Shown here piece after piece: positions 1 through 8,939 of a DNA stretch of 64,000 nucleotides. The position numbers were made by a program, and so were the translations under genes. Location: positions 21,275 through 85,274 of the forward strand of contig NZ_JALDSX010000013.1 in assembly GCF_022748595.1 (NCBI RefSeq), written 5' to 3'. The stretch comes from Brevibacterium sp. ZH18. Its GTDB lineage: Bacteria > Actinomycetota > Actinomycetes > Actinomycetales > Brevibacteriaceae. The stretch's first letter is position 1. Every line of letters begins with the position of its first letter. The notes beneath the pieces were generated by a model. The model saw only the letters and a list, made by a program, of their open reading frames with translations, was not told where the DNA came from and made no database searches.

Positions 1-2
1 CG

Positions 3-929
3 GCAGCTCCCCGACCTTCGACGCCTGCAGACCCACACAGCGTCGCCCCGCCCCGCACCGATGCGGACGTCCCGGACTACCTCGAAGCGCTCGGCATTCC
101 CGGACTCGCAGACATCCACATCCACTTCCTGCCGCAGAACGTCCTCGACAAAGTCTGGGCCTACTTCGATGACGCCGAGTCGAACTACGGTCAGCCCTGG
201 CCGATCCACTACCGCTTCGACACCGACACCCGGCTGCAGATCGTCCGTGACCTCGGCGTACGCGCAATCCCGGCCCTGACCTACCCGCACCGACCGGGGA
301 TGGCCGCCTGGCTCAACGACTGGAACGCCGAGTTCGCCGCCGCCCACGACGACGTCATCCACTGCGCCACACTCTATGCCGAACCGGAGGCCGCCGACTA
401 CGTCCCCGCAGCTCTGGACGCCGGTGCCCGACTGTTCAAGATCCACGTCCAGGTGGGCGGATTCTCCCCCGACGACCGTGTCCTCGACCCGGCGTGGGCG
501 GCACTGGCCGAGGCGCAGGTTCCCATCGTCATCCACGCCGGGTCGAGGCCGCTGCCCGGCACCTACACCGGCCCCGAGGCCGTCGCGAATGTCCTCGAAC
601 GCTTCCCCACACTCCGGTTCGTCATCGCCCATATGGGCATGCCCGAGTACAACGAGTTCGCCAGCTTGGCCGAGGACTACAGCGGAGTCCACCTGGACAC
701 GACGATGTACGCGACCGGGTTCCTCAACTCCCCCGCCGAGGTGGATCGCGCTTATCGTGAGCGCTTGGTCGGTCTGCAGAACAAGATCGTCCTGGGCTCC
801 GACTTCCCCAACATTCCCTACCCCTATGCCAGGCAGATCTCAGGGCTCGCCGAACTGGGCCTCGGCGATGACTGGATGGCCTCGGTGCTGTGGCACAACG
901 GCGCGAGGCTGCTCGGCCTCGACGACTGA
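3..929 (+). CDS. Amidohydrolase-2 family metal-dependent hydrolase (5' truncated by window edge)
   Basis: The frame is open from base 3 to the TGA ending at 929 with no ATG or GTG before base 300, so the true start lies outside the window and about 308 residues are visible. The peptide DIHIHFLP (visible residues 37-44) carries the HxH metal-binding pair that opens amidohydrolase-2 (PF04909) barrels. Later strands include VIHAGSRP, IAHMGMPEYNEF and LGSDFPNIPYPY, the last holding the conserved metal-binding Asp near visible residue 267. The family hydrolyses or decarboxylates small cyclic or carboxylic substrates in the cytoplasm; the substrate cannot be read from the sequence. The gene faces the next one tail to tail, with only 3 bp between stop codons. 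Family call strong, function open. Confidence 0.88.
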   Translation, partial: AAPRPSTPADPHSVAPPRTDADVPDYLEALGIPGLADIHIHFLPQNVLDKVWAYFDDAESNYGQPWPIHYRFDTDTRLQIVRDLGVRAIPALTYPHRPGMAAWLNDWNAEFAAAHDDVIHCATLYAEPEAADYVPAALDAGARLFKIHVQVGGFSPDDRVLDPAWAALAEAQVPIVIHAGSRPLPGTYTGPEAVANVLERFPTLRFVIAHMGMPEYNEFASLAEDYSGVHLDTTMYATGFLNSPAEVDRAYRERLVGLQNKIVLGSDFPNIPYPYARQISGLAELGLGDDWMASVLWHNGARLLGLDD

Positions 930-932
930 GGT

Positions 933-1472
933 TCAGCCCTCGCGGGGGATGCGATCGGCGCCGATGACGCCGCGCAGAAGCTCCTCGTCGAGCGGCAGGC
1001 CGCGTTTTGTCACGCTGATCTGCCCAGTGGGCTCGAGGATGACGCACGCGACTTCGCGGTACTGACGGATCCCTGACATGCGCAGCTTCGAGATCACTTC
1101 GGCTCGATCGACGTGGGCCCGGGCGAGGTTGTCGAGCAGCAGCTCGTCACCGGCCATGAGCACGATGGCTGGACTGTTGACGATTCCTTCGATTCGACCG
1201 AACCTGCGCAATCGCCCGGTCAGCGCCTGCAGTACGAGCATGGTGGCCAGTGCCAGGACCCCGGAGACCAGGGTCGGTGTGTTGCCGAGGATCGAGCGGC
1301 CGATGATCGCACCCAGCGCGATGATCGCAGCGAGGTCGAAGCTCGAGAGGCTGGCCAGAGCGCGCTGGCCGAACACACGCACGAGGACGATGATCCCCAC
1401 GTAGAACACGACGCAGGAGATGATGATCCTCACCGCGTCATAGCCGTCGAGTCCGAACTCAGTCCACTCCAT
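933..1472 (-). CDS. DUF421 (YetF-like) membrane protein
   Basis: 179 residues. The N-terminal half has three hydrophobic stretches, AVRIIISCVVFYVGIIVLV, LAAIIALGAIIGR and LVSGVLALATMLVLQAL, followed by a cytoplasmic domain with the signature SPAIVLMAGDELLLDNLARA and KLRMSGIRQYREV. This is the layout of the DUF421/YetF family, whose biochemical role is unknown. An ATG 14 codons further upstream (1514) is also open, but the start at 1472 is preferred because GGGGGAGGAG sits a few bases upstream as a strong ribosome-binding site. The gene is convergent with the amidohydrolase and lies 60 bp downstream of the next gene on the same strand. Confidence 0.85.
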   Translation of the reverse strand: MEWTEFGLDGYDAVRIIISCVVFYVGIIVLVRVFGQRALASLSSFDLAAIIALGAIIGRSILGNTPTLVSGVLALATMLVLQALTGRLRRFGRIEGIVNSPAIVLMAGDELLLDNLARAHVDRAEVISKLRMSGIRQYREVACVILEPTGQISVTKRGLPLDEELLRGVIGADRIPREG

Positions 1473-1532
1473 GCTGTCTCCTCCCCCAGTGGATCCTACA
1501 ACTTCATCCTCCACCGAGGTGGTGCGCCGAAC

Positions 1533-2348
1533 TCAGCGCGTGCGCAGCCACTCGTCGAGCGTGACGCCGGAGAGCCTCGGCGAATCAGGGATGAGACCGT
1601 CCCGGGACATCGGACCGGGGATGGGGACCGGAATGACCGTCGGGACTCGGCGCCGTCTGCCGCGCCCCACCCCATCACTGACCTCAGAATCGCGCGCATC
1701 ACGGACCGCACCATCGCGACCGGCAGTGCCAGCACCAGCACCGAGGATGGCGGCCGCAATCGACGGCATGTCGCTGATCTCGGGGCCGGCGACCTCGACG
1801 GTTCCCCGCTCACCGGAGTCGATGGCCTCGGCCATCATCCGTGCCGCTTCGTCAGCGGCGAGCGCGCGCACGACCATCTTCGGAACGAAGGCGAGAGGGC
1901 CTGCGGCGATGGTCATGGACTGGGCAAGTTCGAACCACTGCGCGGACCGGAAGACGAGCAGCTGGTCGCTGGGCACGAGCCGCCGGTAGACCCTCTCCTG
2001 CAGTTCTTTGCCCTGGTAATAGCCGAGGAGTTTCGACCGAGTGACCTCGGGCCTGAACGCAATGGACAGGCACACCATGGCCGCACCCGGATTCTCAGCA
2101 GCTGCCATAGCGATCGAGCGGGAACTGCGGGAGAAGAAGTCGAGTGCTTTGTGCCGGTTGTTCGTCATACGGTTAACGCAGTCGACGAGGACGTCGCTGC
2201 CTTCAGCCGCCTCGGTGATGCCTTCCCCGTTGTAGGTGTCGACGCCGATCCCGCGGTGGGCGGCGATGACCGAGTGCCCTCTGCTGCGCAGATGCGCGAC
2301 GAGGTGGTGCCCGAAGGTCCCGGTGGCGCCGTAAACGGTGATCTGCAT
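1533..2348 (-). CDS. NAD(P)-binding NmrA/SDR-like protein
   Basis: 271 residues starting MQITVYGATGTFG, a GxxGxxG Rossmann fingerprint at the extreme N-terminus typical of atypical short-chain dehydrogenases of the NmrA/NAD(P)H-binding class. The middle segment (DVLVDCVNRMTNNRHKALDF, then SIAFRPEVTRSKLLGYYQGK) matches the pattern of a substrate-binding loop with a YxxxK-type YYQGK. The C-terminus ends in TLDEWLRTR, as in many NmrA-like proteins. There is a Gly/Arg-rich linker near residues 215-240. Such proteins either reduce small substrates or act as redox sensors; the sequence does not decide. The start is the ATG at 2348, preceded by GGGGATGAG. Confidence 0.8.
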   Translation of the reverse strand: MQITVYGATGTFGHHLVAHLRSRGHSVIAAHRGIGVDTYNGEGITEAAEGSDVLVDCVNRMTNNRHKALDFFSRSSRSIAMAAAENPGAAMVCLSIAFRPEVTRSKLLGYYQGKELQERVYRRLVPSDQLLVFRSAQWFELAQSMTIAAGPLAFVPKMVVRALAADEAARMMAEAIDSGERGTVEVAGPEISDMPSIAAAILGAGAGTAGRDGAVRDARDSEVSDGVGRGRRRRVPTVIPVPIPGPMSRDGLIPDSPRLSGVTLDEWLRTR

Positions 2349-2437
2349 GTCTCATCCCCTCAGTGCCGACGAATCGGCACACATTCGAGCGCAGGGCCCG
2401 TCGCGGGTCGAACCGACGGACACCGTCACGAGACAGT

Positions 2438-3421
2438 CTAGTTCTGCTCGATCGTGATCGCTCCGGTGTCCGCACTCACGGAGACCGGAATGACCGTCTT
2501 CCCCTTGGCGTCCGCCGCGCTCTTCGACGCGTCGTACTTCTTCAGCTCCTGCGCCAGATCGACGCTGCCCTGCTGTGAGTTCGCGTTGATCCGGTAGAAC
2601 AGATCCTTCGCGTCACCGGACTTCTCGTCGCCGGATTTGGAAGCGGTCGCCTCGGCGGCCATGTTCTCCTGCGCCAGCTTCAGGCGCGGGAGGCTGAGGT
2701 CAATCGTGCCTGTATCGGTTTTGGCCACGATGCCCGCGACCGGGACCATATCGTTGGAGAGGTCGAGGTCGATCGAGCCGGCAGAGGTGACGGCATCGAC
2801 ATGATCGCGAACCCTGAGATCCGTCCCGTCGATGGTGCCGACCTTTGTCTTTGACTCAATGGTCCCGAAGGTGCCGGTCAGGCTCGTCTCGCCGTAGTCC
2901 GTCGACGTCTGGAGGCGATCGGCTGTGGCGTCGACGTCGACGGATCCGCCATCGGTCTTCGCGATGATCTCCTTGTAGTCACCGGTGATGTTCAGTGTCC
3001 CGAAGCCACCGGCCAGGTCGAGCTTGAGTCCCTTTGCAAGCTGCGCAGGAAGTGCGACCTCGACCCGGGCGTTCTCGAAGTTGTGCTGACCGTCGACGGA
3101 GACTTCTGAGGAGTCGCCGGTCTCTCGAACATCGAGCTTCGGAGTCTTGTCACGCGGTGCGGTTCCGGCCAACGTCACGGTCGGTTCGCCCACGTCAGAA
3201 GTCTTGATCACGACCTCAGCACTCGTGTCGAGGGCCAAGCTGAGGTTCTTCATCCCCGCCGACAGCGGTTCGCTGTGTTCGTAATTCGCATAGTTCAGGC
3301 GTGACGCCCCGTGTGCGACGCTGATGGTGATGGGGACGAGGAGGGCGACGACCGCAGCAATGACGATGATCGCGCGCAAGCTGGTTCGCGCGGATGGGCT
3401 GACGTGGACTGTGGCAGGCAT
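2438..3421 (-). CDS. Membrane-anchored DUF4097 beta-repeat protein
   Basis: 327 residues. One N-terminal membrane anchor (residues about 16-37, LRAIIVIAAVVALLVPITIS) is followed by a long extracytoplasmic domain of short repeating beta-strand units such as KTDGGSVDVDAT, STDYGETSLTG, KTKVGTIDG, TSAGSIDLDLS and KTDTGTIDLSL. This is the parallel-beta pattern of DUF4097. Its ATG follows the stop codon of the response regulator by one base, so it is translationally coupled and is the last gene of a kinase-regulator-effector operon. DUF4097 proteins often lie beside envelope-stress two-component systems; a sensing or feedback role at the membrane is an inference. Confidence 0.85.
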   Translation of the reverse strand: MPATVHVSPSARTSLRAIIVIAAVVALLVPITISVAHGASRLNYANYEHSEPLSAGMKNLSLALDTSAEVVIKTSDVGEPTVTLAGTAPRDKTPKLDVRETGDSSEVSVDGQHNFENARVEVALPAQLAKGLKLDLAGGFGTLNITGDYKEIIAKTDGGSVDVDATADRLQTSTDYGETSLTGTFGTIESKTKVGTIDGTDLRVRDHVDAVTSAGSIDLDLSNDMVPVAGIVAKTDTGTIDLSLPRLKLAQENMAAEATASKSGDEKSGDAKDLFYRINANSQQGSVDLAQELKKYDASKSAADAKGKTVIPVSVSADTGAITIEQN

Positions 3422-3422
3422 T

Positions 3423-4067
3423 CTAGGCTCCGAGGAATGTGAGGACGGCGAGGACGCGTCGGTTGTCCGAAGTGTCCGCGGTGAGACCGAACTTGGTGAA
3501 CACCGAGCTGATGTGCTTCTCGACAGCTCCGGCGCTGAGGTAGAGGGTGCGGGCGATCGCAGCGTTCGACTTGCCTTCGGCCATGAGCTGGAGGACTTCG
3601 AGTTCGCGCGGGCTCAGGGTGGAGAGCCCATCCTTCTTGCGGGTGCGCACGAGGATCTGGGCGACGACCTCAGGGTCGAGGACCGTTCCGCCCGAGGCGA
3701 CCTCATCGACTGCTGCGAGGAAGTCCTCGACGTCGGCGACCCGATCCTTGAGGAGGTAGCCGAATCCACCGGTGTTCTCCGCGATGAGTTCTGACGCGTA
3801 CTGCTCTTCGACGTATTGGCTGAAGACGAGGACTTTGACGTCCGGGTTCTGCTTGCGGATGAGAACTGCGGCCCGGATGCCCTCGTCGGTGTACGTCGGC
3901 GGCATGCGCACGTCGATGACGGCGAGGTCCGGCGGGTTGTTGTGCACCGTTGCGAGGAGTTCGTTGGCGTCCGGGACTGCGGCGGTGACGTCGTGGCCGG
4001 CATCGACCAGAAGCCTCTCGAGTCCGGCTCGCAGGATGGCAGAGTCTTCGGCAATTACGATGCGCAT
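3423..4067 (-). CDS. NarL/LuxR-family response regulator
   Basis: 214 residues: an N-terminal receiver domain and a C-terminal LuxR helix-turn-helix. The acidic pocket is E7/D8 and the phosphoacceptor is D52 in LAVIDVRMPP. The output domain begins LSPRELEVLQLMAEGKSNAAIA and contains the recognition-helix segment LSAGAVEKHISSVFTKF. The start overlaps the end of the upstream histidine kinase by 13 bp, and the DUF4097 gene begins one base after its stop. The three genes therefore form a compact operon, and the kinase is almost certainly its partner. Regulated targets are not visible. Confidence 0.93.
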   Translation of the reverse strand: MRIVIAEDSAILRAGLERLLVDAGHDVTAAVPDANELLATVHNNPPDLAVIDVRMPPTYTDEGIRAAVLIRKQNPDVKVLVFSQYVEEQYASELIAENTGGFGYLLKDRVADVEDFLAAVDEVASGGTVLDPEVVAQILVRTRKKDGLSTLSPRELEVLQLMAEGKSNAAIARTLYLSAGAVEKHISSVFTKFGLTADTSDNRRVLAVLTFLGA

Positions 4068-5824
4068 GGCACCTCCACAACGACAGTAGTTGGCCCACCA
4101 GCGGGGCTGGTCAGGTTCAGTGTCCCACGAGCGGCTTCAACGCGATCGACCAGACCGGCGATGCCTGTATGGCGTCCCGAACGGTCGATCCGTGCCCCGC
4201 CCCGGCCGTTGTCGGTGACAACGATCTGGACTCCGCCTTCGATCGGGGCGACGAAAACCCGGGCGTGGGCAGCACCCGAATGCTTCGCGATGTTGGTCAG
4301 GCATTCGGCGACGACGAAGTAGGCGACAGCCTCGGCTTCCCGTTCGATGCGTCCTTCGAGTCGGACGTCGACTTCGACGGGGATCGTCGAGCGCCCGGCC
4401 AGGGCGGAGACGGCTGCATCGAGACCACGGTCGGTGAGCACGGCCGGGTGGATTCCACGGGCCAGCTGGCGCAGTTCGTTGACGATTCCCTTCGCCTCGG
4501 TATGGGCCTCGGAGACAAGTTCCTTCGCTCGTTCGGGATCCGTGTCGATCTTCGATTTCGCCATACCCAAGGTCATGCTCAGGGCGACGAGGCGGGGCTG
4601 GGCTCCGTCATGCAGGTCGCGTTCGATGCGCAGCCGTTCTGCTGCGGCTGCATCGATCCCGGCCATGCGGGCTCGGTCGAGTTCGGTGACCTCAGCCTGC
4701 AGTGCCGCGGTCCGGGGCGGCGTCAGAAGGCTGCGATCGAGGGCACGGTCGAGGTACGGGGCGAACCATAGGATCGCCAGGGAGCTGGCCAGGATGATGA
4801 CAGCGCCGATGACGATGCCGACGCGGCCCAGGCCGGTGGCAGAAGCGGCGAAGAAGCCTGCGGAGATGCCGTCGGGGTTGATCGCGCCGAAGATGCCGAA
4901 GATGGAACCGCAGATTCCCGCCACGGTGCCGCCGACGACGACCGCACCGAGCAGCATCTTGATGTAGTGATGGGCAGTCGAGCGCCAGAACAATCCGGAT
5001 TTCACGGTCAGCCACTGATTGTGGAGGAAGCGGCCGAAGCCGGATGGGCGGGTGCTGCGAGCGATCTTCGGCACGGGGATCCGGTCGCCGTAGATGAGTT
5101 CGGCACGATATCGTTCGACGATGTTCGCTCCCTGCTGGACCAGGATCCAGATGACGAGAGCAAGCACTCCGAGGCCGAGCGCGAAGATTCCGCCGATTCC
5201 TGTGAACAGGAGGCCGAGCGGGATCCAGGCCCAGATCACGGCGAGGACGGCCGAGAGCACCAGGTTGGCGACTCCGACGAATCCGGTTCGGCTGTGCGGC
5301 CATTCGATCGGACCGTCCGCCGGAACCTCGGTCGCCTCTGAATCCGACAGAGGCATCGCTCCGGTCACGGGTGCATAGGCGACGCTCTCCGGTCCCGGCT
5401 TCTTCCGCCGAGGTGGTGCTCCCCCGGGCATCGATCCGTTAGGGACCGTGCCGGGCATCGGGTTCGAATAGGCGAAACCGGACTGGTGGGAGTTGACCGG
5501 GTGAGAGTAACCGGGCTGGTGCGACCAGGCTTGCGGCTGACTGCCCTGCTGGGGGCTTCGGGGATACGCGTTTCCGGGATTCGAGGGGTGCTGCTGAGCG
5601 CTGTCGGTGTTTGCCTGTCCGGATCGGACCTGGGGATTGGCCTGGGAAAATGCTTGTGCGTACGCCTGGTCAGAGTTCTGAGCTGGCGGCTGCTCGCGGG
5701 TCGGCGGTGCGTTGACGATCGCCTCGGCGCTGATGGGCCTGTGGTCGTCGGGGATAGGAGTTTCCACCGGATCGGTGCCGTTCGGCTCCGAATCCTGTGG
5801 GCTCTCGGGGGTCTTCTCACTCAT
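4055..5824 (-). CDS. DesK/NarX-class sensor histidine kinase with long Pro/Gln-rich N-terminus
   Basis: 589 residues from the ATG reading MSEKTPESPQ. An ORF extension 96 codons upstream exists but has out-of-character Arg/Ser-rich composition and is rejected. Residues 1 to about 180 are a Pro/Gln/Asn/Ser-rich cytoplasmic tail without hydrophobic segments. Then come four to six membrane segments of the putative-sensor type, and a HisKA_3 domain with the phosphoacceptor His405 in ERDLHDGAQPRL. The ATPase domain follows, with NIAKHSGA (N box) and VTDNGRGG (G1 box). The class phosphorylates NarL-type regulators, fitting the overlapping downstream gene. The ribosome-binding site is weak, so the exact start is less certain than the gene. 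Confidence 0.9.
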   Translation of the reverse strand: MSEKTPESPQDSEPNGTDPVETPIPDDHRPISAEAIVNAPPTREQPPAQNSDQAYAQAFSQANPQVRSGQANTDSAQQHPSNPGNAYPRSPQQGSQPQAWSHQPGYSHPVNSHQSGFAYSNPMPGTVPNGSMPGGAPPRRKKPGPESVAYAPVTGAMPLSDSEATEVPADGPIEWPHSRTGFVGVANLVLSAVLAVIWAWIPLGLLFTGIGGIFALGLGVLALVIWILVQQGANIVERYRAELIYGDRIPVPKIARSTRPSGFGRFLHNQWLTVKSGLFWRSTAHHYIKMLLGAVVVGGTVAGICGSIFGIFGAINPDGISAGFFAASATGLGRVGIVIGAVIILASSLAILWFAPYLDRALDRSLLTPPRTAALQAEVTELDRARMAGIDAAAAERLRIERDLHDGAQPRLVALSMTLGMAKSKIDTDPERAKELVSEAHTEAKGIVNELRQLARGIHPAVLTDRGLDAAVSALAGRSTIPVEVDVRLEGRIEREAEAVAYFVVAECLTNIAKHSGAAHARVFVAPIEGGVQIVVTDNGRGGARIDRSGRHTGIAGLVDRVEAARGTLNLTSPAGGPTTVVVEVPCAS

Positions 5825-5936
5825 AGCAATAACGCTACGGGAGTCGTTGAGCAGCCAACAGCACGAAGACCTCCGACCCGACATCGGGTTTTCCCCACGC
5901 TGCCGTGATCGGCTCGAGAGGCTTTCGGTGCGAGCT

Positions 5937-7193
5937 CTACGCGTAGACCCGTGCGTCGACCGACGTTTCGAGCGGACGATCCGCCTCGACCCTGGCGGCA
6001 CCGGCAGTCGCCGCGAGGGCCGCATCGAGGTCAGCGAGGATGTCGTCGATGTCCTCGATGCCCAGCGACAGGCGGATGAAGCTTCCGGAGACACTGAGCT
6101 CGCAGTCCGCAACAGACAGGTGCGTCATCGTGGCCGGGTGATCAATGAGGGACTCCACGCCGCCGAGCGATTCGGCCAAGGTGATGAGCTTCGTGTTCGA
6201 GACCAACGACAATGCTCTGGCCTCGGTGTCGGTGCGCAGCGACACGACTCCCCCGAAGCCGCTCATCTGCTTCTTCGCGATCTCATGACCGGGGTGACTG
6301 GGCAGGCCAGGGTAATAGACCTCGGCGATCTCGGGGCGTGTCTGCAGCCATTCGGCCACGGCCTGCGCGTTCTCGCAGTGTTTGGCCATCCGCAACGGCA
6401 GGGTCTTGATGCCGCGTCGGGTCAGCCAGGCGTCGAACGGGGCGATGCCCAGCCCCACGGATGCCAGGTGACTCTGGAGACGATCGACAACCTCGGCGGC
6501 ACGGGCACACGTCGTGCCGTCACCGGCGAGGACAGCGCCGCCGATGACGTCGGAGTGGCCATTGATGAACTTCGTCGTCGAATGGATGACGACGTCCGCG
6601 CCGAGATCGATCGGGCGCTGCAGAATGGGCGTCGCGAAGGTCGAATCGACGGCGAGGATCGCATTCGCGGCGTGAGCCAGCTTCGCGGTCTCCGCAATGT
6701 CGACGATGTCGAGGCCCGGGTTGCTCGGGGTCTCGACCCACACGATCGCGGTCTTCTCCGAGATCACCGCGGCCAGTGCCTCGGTGTCGGTGAGATCGAC
6801 CGTGCGGACGCGCACACCCCAGCGCTCATACTCATTCTTCAGCAGTCGGTAGGTGCCGCCGTAGATGTCGCGCGGGATGATGATCTCATCGCCAGGGCCC
6901 AGCAGCGCGGAGAACACTGCGACCTCCGCCGAAGTGCCCGAGTTCACTGCCGCGGCGAACGATGCGTTCTCCAATTCGCACAGCACGTCTTCGAGGTCGC
7001 TGCGATTCGGAGTGCCCGTGCGCGCGTAGTCGAAGCCGGCACGAGTCTGTCCGGGAGTGTCCATCATGAAGGTCGAGGTCTGGAAGATCGGGGCGACGAC
7101 CGAGCCTGTGTGCGATTCGGGATCGGCTCCCGAATGCACCGAGCGGGTCGAAATGCCAGGCTGAGCGGTGTGCACGCGTTCGGTGTGGCTCAC
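5937..7193 (-). CDS. metB: Cystathionine gamma-synthase / gamma-lyase family PLP enzyme
   Basis: 418 residues from the GTG at 7193, chosen because GAAGGAAGGAA lies just upstream; the longer ATG version at 7244 adds an uncharacteristic leader. It is a Cys/Met-metabolism PLP enzyme (PF01053). It has STRSVHSGADPE at the N-terminus, FDYARTGTPNRSDLE, the PLP-binding AVDSTFATPILQRP, and the Schiff-base lysine K208 in HSTTKFINGHSD. The conserved LAESLGGVESLIDHPATMTH and SGSFIRLSLGIED close the fold. The family forms cystathionine from an activated homoserine or cleaves it, in the cytoplasm. Synthase and lyase cannot be told apart confidently by eye, so the symbol is tentative. It stands alone between the kinase operon and the acyltransferase. 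Confidence 0.9.
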   Translation of the reverse strand: MSHTERVHTAQPGISTRSVHSGADPESHTGSVVAPIFQTSTFMMDTPGQTRAGFDYARTGTPNRSDLEDVLCELENASFAAAVNSGTSAEVAVFSALLGPGDEIIIPRDIYGGTYRLLKNEYERWGVRVRTVDLTDTEALAAVISEKTAIVWVETPSNPGLDIVDIAETAKLAHAANAILAVDSTFATPILQRPIDLGADVVIHSTTKFINGHSDVIGGAVLAGDGTTCARAAEVVDRLQSHLASVGLGIAPFDAWLTRRGIKTLPLRMAKHCENAQAVAEWLQTRPEIAEVYYPGLPSHPGHEIAKKQMSGFGGVVSLRTDTEARALSLVSNTKLITLAESLGGVESLIDHPATMTHLSVADCELSVSGSFIRLSLGIEDIDDILADLDAALAATAGAARVEADRPLETSVDARVYA

Positions 7194-7334
7194 GGCGGTT
7201 CCTTCCTTCACTGATGGACCCCGACAATGTGGTCGAAGTTCCACCAGTCTGGGCGGAGTCAGGCCTGGTCGTCATCGCATGTGACCCGGAATGTCACCGC
7301 CCGTCATGTTTACGACTTTCATCGACTTTTTTCG

Positions 7335-8921
7335 TCACGGTCGAAGTCGCGAAGGACCGTCGACGCCTGGCAGCTCGGCCGCGATGACCAGCGAGCCCAG
7401 GAGGAGCACTGCGGCAGCTGCGGCCCAGATGAATGGCGCGATCCCGGCCAGAAGCGCGATTGCGATACCGATGACGGCCAGTCCGACTGCCAGGATCGCG
7501 CGGTGGAGCTGACGATTCCTCGGGTGAGGTCGCTGTCCGGCACCGTGACGTGGTCGCTGGCTCAATGGCAGAATGACTCCGCCAGCCGCGCGGATTCCTT
7601 CGGTGATGGTCCGGACGAATTTCACCAATGTCTCATTCTTCGGCACGTCCGCCTTCGCCGCCAGGACGGCGACTCCAGCAGATGCGGCGAAGACCAGGAT
7701 CAGCCATACCGGCCGATTCATCCACCACCAGGCCGACTCGACCGGGGGCAAGATGACGGTGCTGAGACCAAGACCCGTGCCGTGTGGCGCTGCGGCAAGC
7801 AAAGATGCCAGCCCGCCCTGGACACCGATGAGGGTGATGACGACGCTCATATGCCACAGGTAGACGTGCATCCCGTACTTGTTTCCCCACGCGATCAGCC
7901 GATCCCAGATCCGCGCCTGGGTGTCACGCTCGACAACGGAGCGCGCCCGTCCACCTGCCACCAGGGAACTCAACCAGGCATGGCCCAGCCGCAGAAGAGC
8001 AATCTGCGCCAATCCCAAGAGCACGAGCGCACCGGTGGGCGGGTTGAGGTTGACGAGCATGTTCGGGCTGTGGACGCCGAGTGCGACCAGTCCGCCGAGA
8101 ACCGTCACGGCCAGCACGGCGACCGTCCAGAGTAAGCCCGAGCGCACTGGACGATGCATGGCGTCGTGGAAGAAGAACCCGAACTGCTGGATGAGAGGCC
8201 AGACGAGAAGGAAGTTGAGGTATCCAAGTCCCGTCACCCCGCTGATCGCGACCACCGTATCCACCACCGCAACGGCACCGGCGAGCGCCAGGACGGTCCG
8301 CCTCGGCGCGCGTGCGTGGAATCGTGCAGCCAGCGGAACCAATGATGTCAGGCCGACGTAGACGGCGAGGAACCACAGCGGCTGGCCGATGCGCCGGCCG
8401 GCCTCGGCGATGAGCTCAGGTGATGCGCCGAGTTCGGAGGCGATCTCGACGCCGAGCCCCGCGAGGATGATGAGGACAGTGACCGGTGCGACGAGCCGAC
8501 GCAGGCGCACGCTGAGATAGTCGGCCCAGGTCCCACCCTTGGCCTGCGTCCGTCGCCACTGGCTCAGCGCCGCGTAGCCGCCGATCGCAAAGAAGAGCGG
8601 CATGATCTGGTAGAACCATGAGGCGATCGTGAAGCCGAGCGAACCGGAGAGGGCAACGGTCGGCACCACCTCGCCGCGGACACCGAGCTCGGCGCTGCTC
8701 ATCATCGAGTGGAGCGCGACCACGACGATGAGGCAGGCGAAGCGGACGAAGTCGAGAGCCGCGTCCCGGTGTGGGCGAGTGGACTCGGGTGGTGTTGGAG
8801 TGCTCCCTGCAGGTGGGATGGGAAGCTGGCGCGTGCGTGTGACGGGCGGTGCTGGCATGAGCGCCGCAGGCGGTGCGGGCGGTGCGGGCGGTGCGGGCGG
8901 TGCGGCGAGAGTGAGAGACAT
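7335..8921 (-). CDS. Acyltransferase-3 (OafA-like) integral membrane protein
   Basis: 528 residues. After a Pro/Ala-rich cytoplasmic tail (residues 1-50, including four consecutive Ala-Pro-Pro units), the core starts RDAALDFVRFACLIVVVALHS. Its Arg and His are the typical opening of acyltransferase-3 (PF01757) proteins. About ten further membrane segments follow, with YLSVRLRRLVAPVTVLI, GQPLWFLAVYVGLTSLVPL and KYGMHVYLWHMSVVITLIGV as landmarks. Such enzymes O-acylate cell-surface sugars or lipids at the membrane. The C-terminus adds two extra hydrophobic helices after an Arg-rich loop. The start ATG has GAAGGAA upstream. The repeat in the tail codons is a candidate slippage site. Confidence 0.87.
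   Translation of the reverse strand: MSLTLAAPPAPPAPPAPPAALMPAPPVTRTRQLPIPPAGSTPTPPESTRPHRDAALDFVRFACLIVVVALHSMMSSAELGVRGEVVPTVALSGSLGFTIASWFYQIMPLFFAIGGYAALSQWRRTQAKGGTWADYLSVRLRRLVAPVTVLIILAGLGVEIASELGASPELIAEAGRRIGQPLWFLAVYVGLTSLVPLAARFHARAPRRTVLALAGAVAVVDTVVAISGVTGLGYLNFLLVWPLIQQFGFFFHDAMHRPVRSGLLWTVAVLAVTVLGGLVALGVHSPNMLVNLNPPTGALVLLGLAQIALLRLGHAWLSSLVAGGRARSVVERDTQARIWDRLIAWGNKYGMHVYLWHMSVVITLIGVQGGLASLLAAAPHGTGLGLSTVILPPVESAWWWMNRPVWLILVFAASAGVAVLAAKADVPKNETLVKFVRTITEGIRAAGGVILPLSQRPRHGAGQRPHPRNRQLHRAILAVGLAVIGIAIALLAGIAPFIWAAAAAVLLLGSLVIAAELPGVDGPSRLRP
8869..8904. repeat. Four exact 9-bp tandem units inside the acyltransferase start region
   Basis: GGCGGTGCG is repeated four times without a mismatch. 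On the minus strand it encodes consecutive Ala-Pro-Pro units near the N-terminus of the acyltransferase. Nine base pairs keep the frame, so copy-number change would lengthen or shorten the tail without breaking the gene. Confidence 0.9.
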
Positions 8922-8939
8922 TTCAGTTCCTTCAACGGT

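Noticed and set aside
1113..2441. Long plus-strand open frame (442 codons) across the DUF421 and NmrA-like genes
   Set aside because: It mirrors two genes on the other strand with clear domains. Its protein is Asp/Glu/Arg-rich low complexity, as expected from a GC-rich antisense frame.
5876..5892. ACCCG-ACAT-CGGGT followed by TTTT as a terminator
   Set aside because: The T run would suit plus-strand transcription, but both flanking genes are on the minus strand; the stem is also only five pairs.
4055..6112. 685-codon version of the first histidine kinase
   Set aside because: The first 96 codons overlap the end of the next gene and have Arg/Ser-rich antisense-like composition; MSEKTPESPQ at 5824 is the sensible start.
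5712..7214. 500-codon plus-strand frame over the cystathionine gamma-synthase gene
   Set aside because: Antisense of a well-conserved PLP enzyme, with no recognisable motif.
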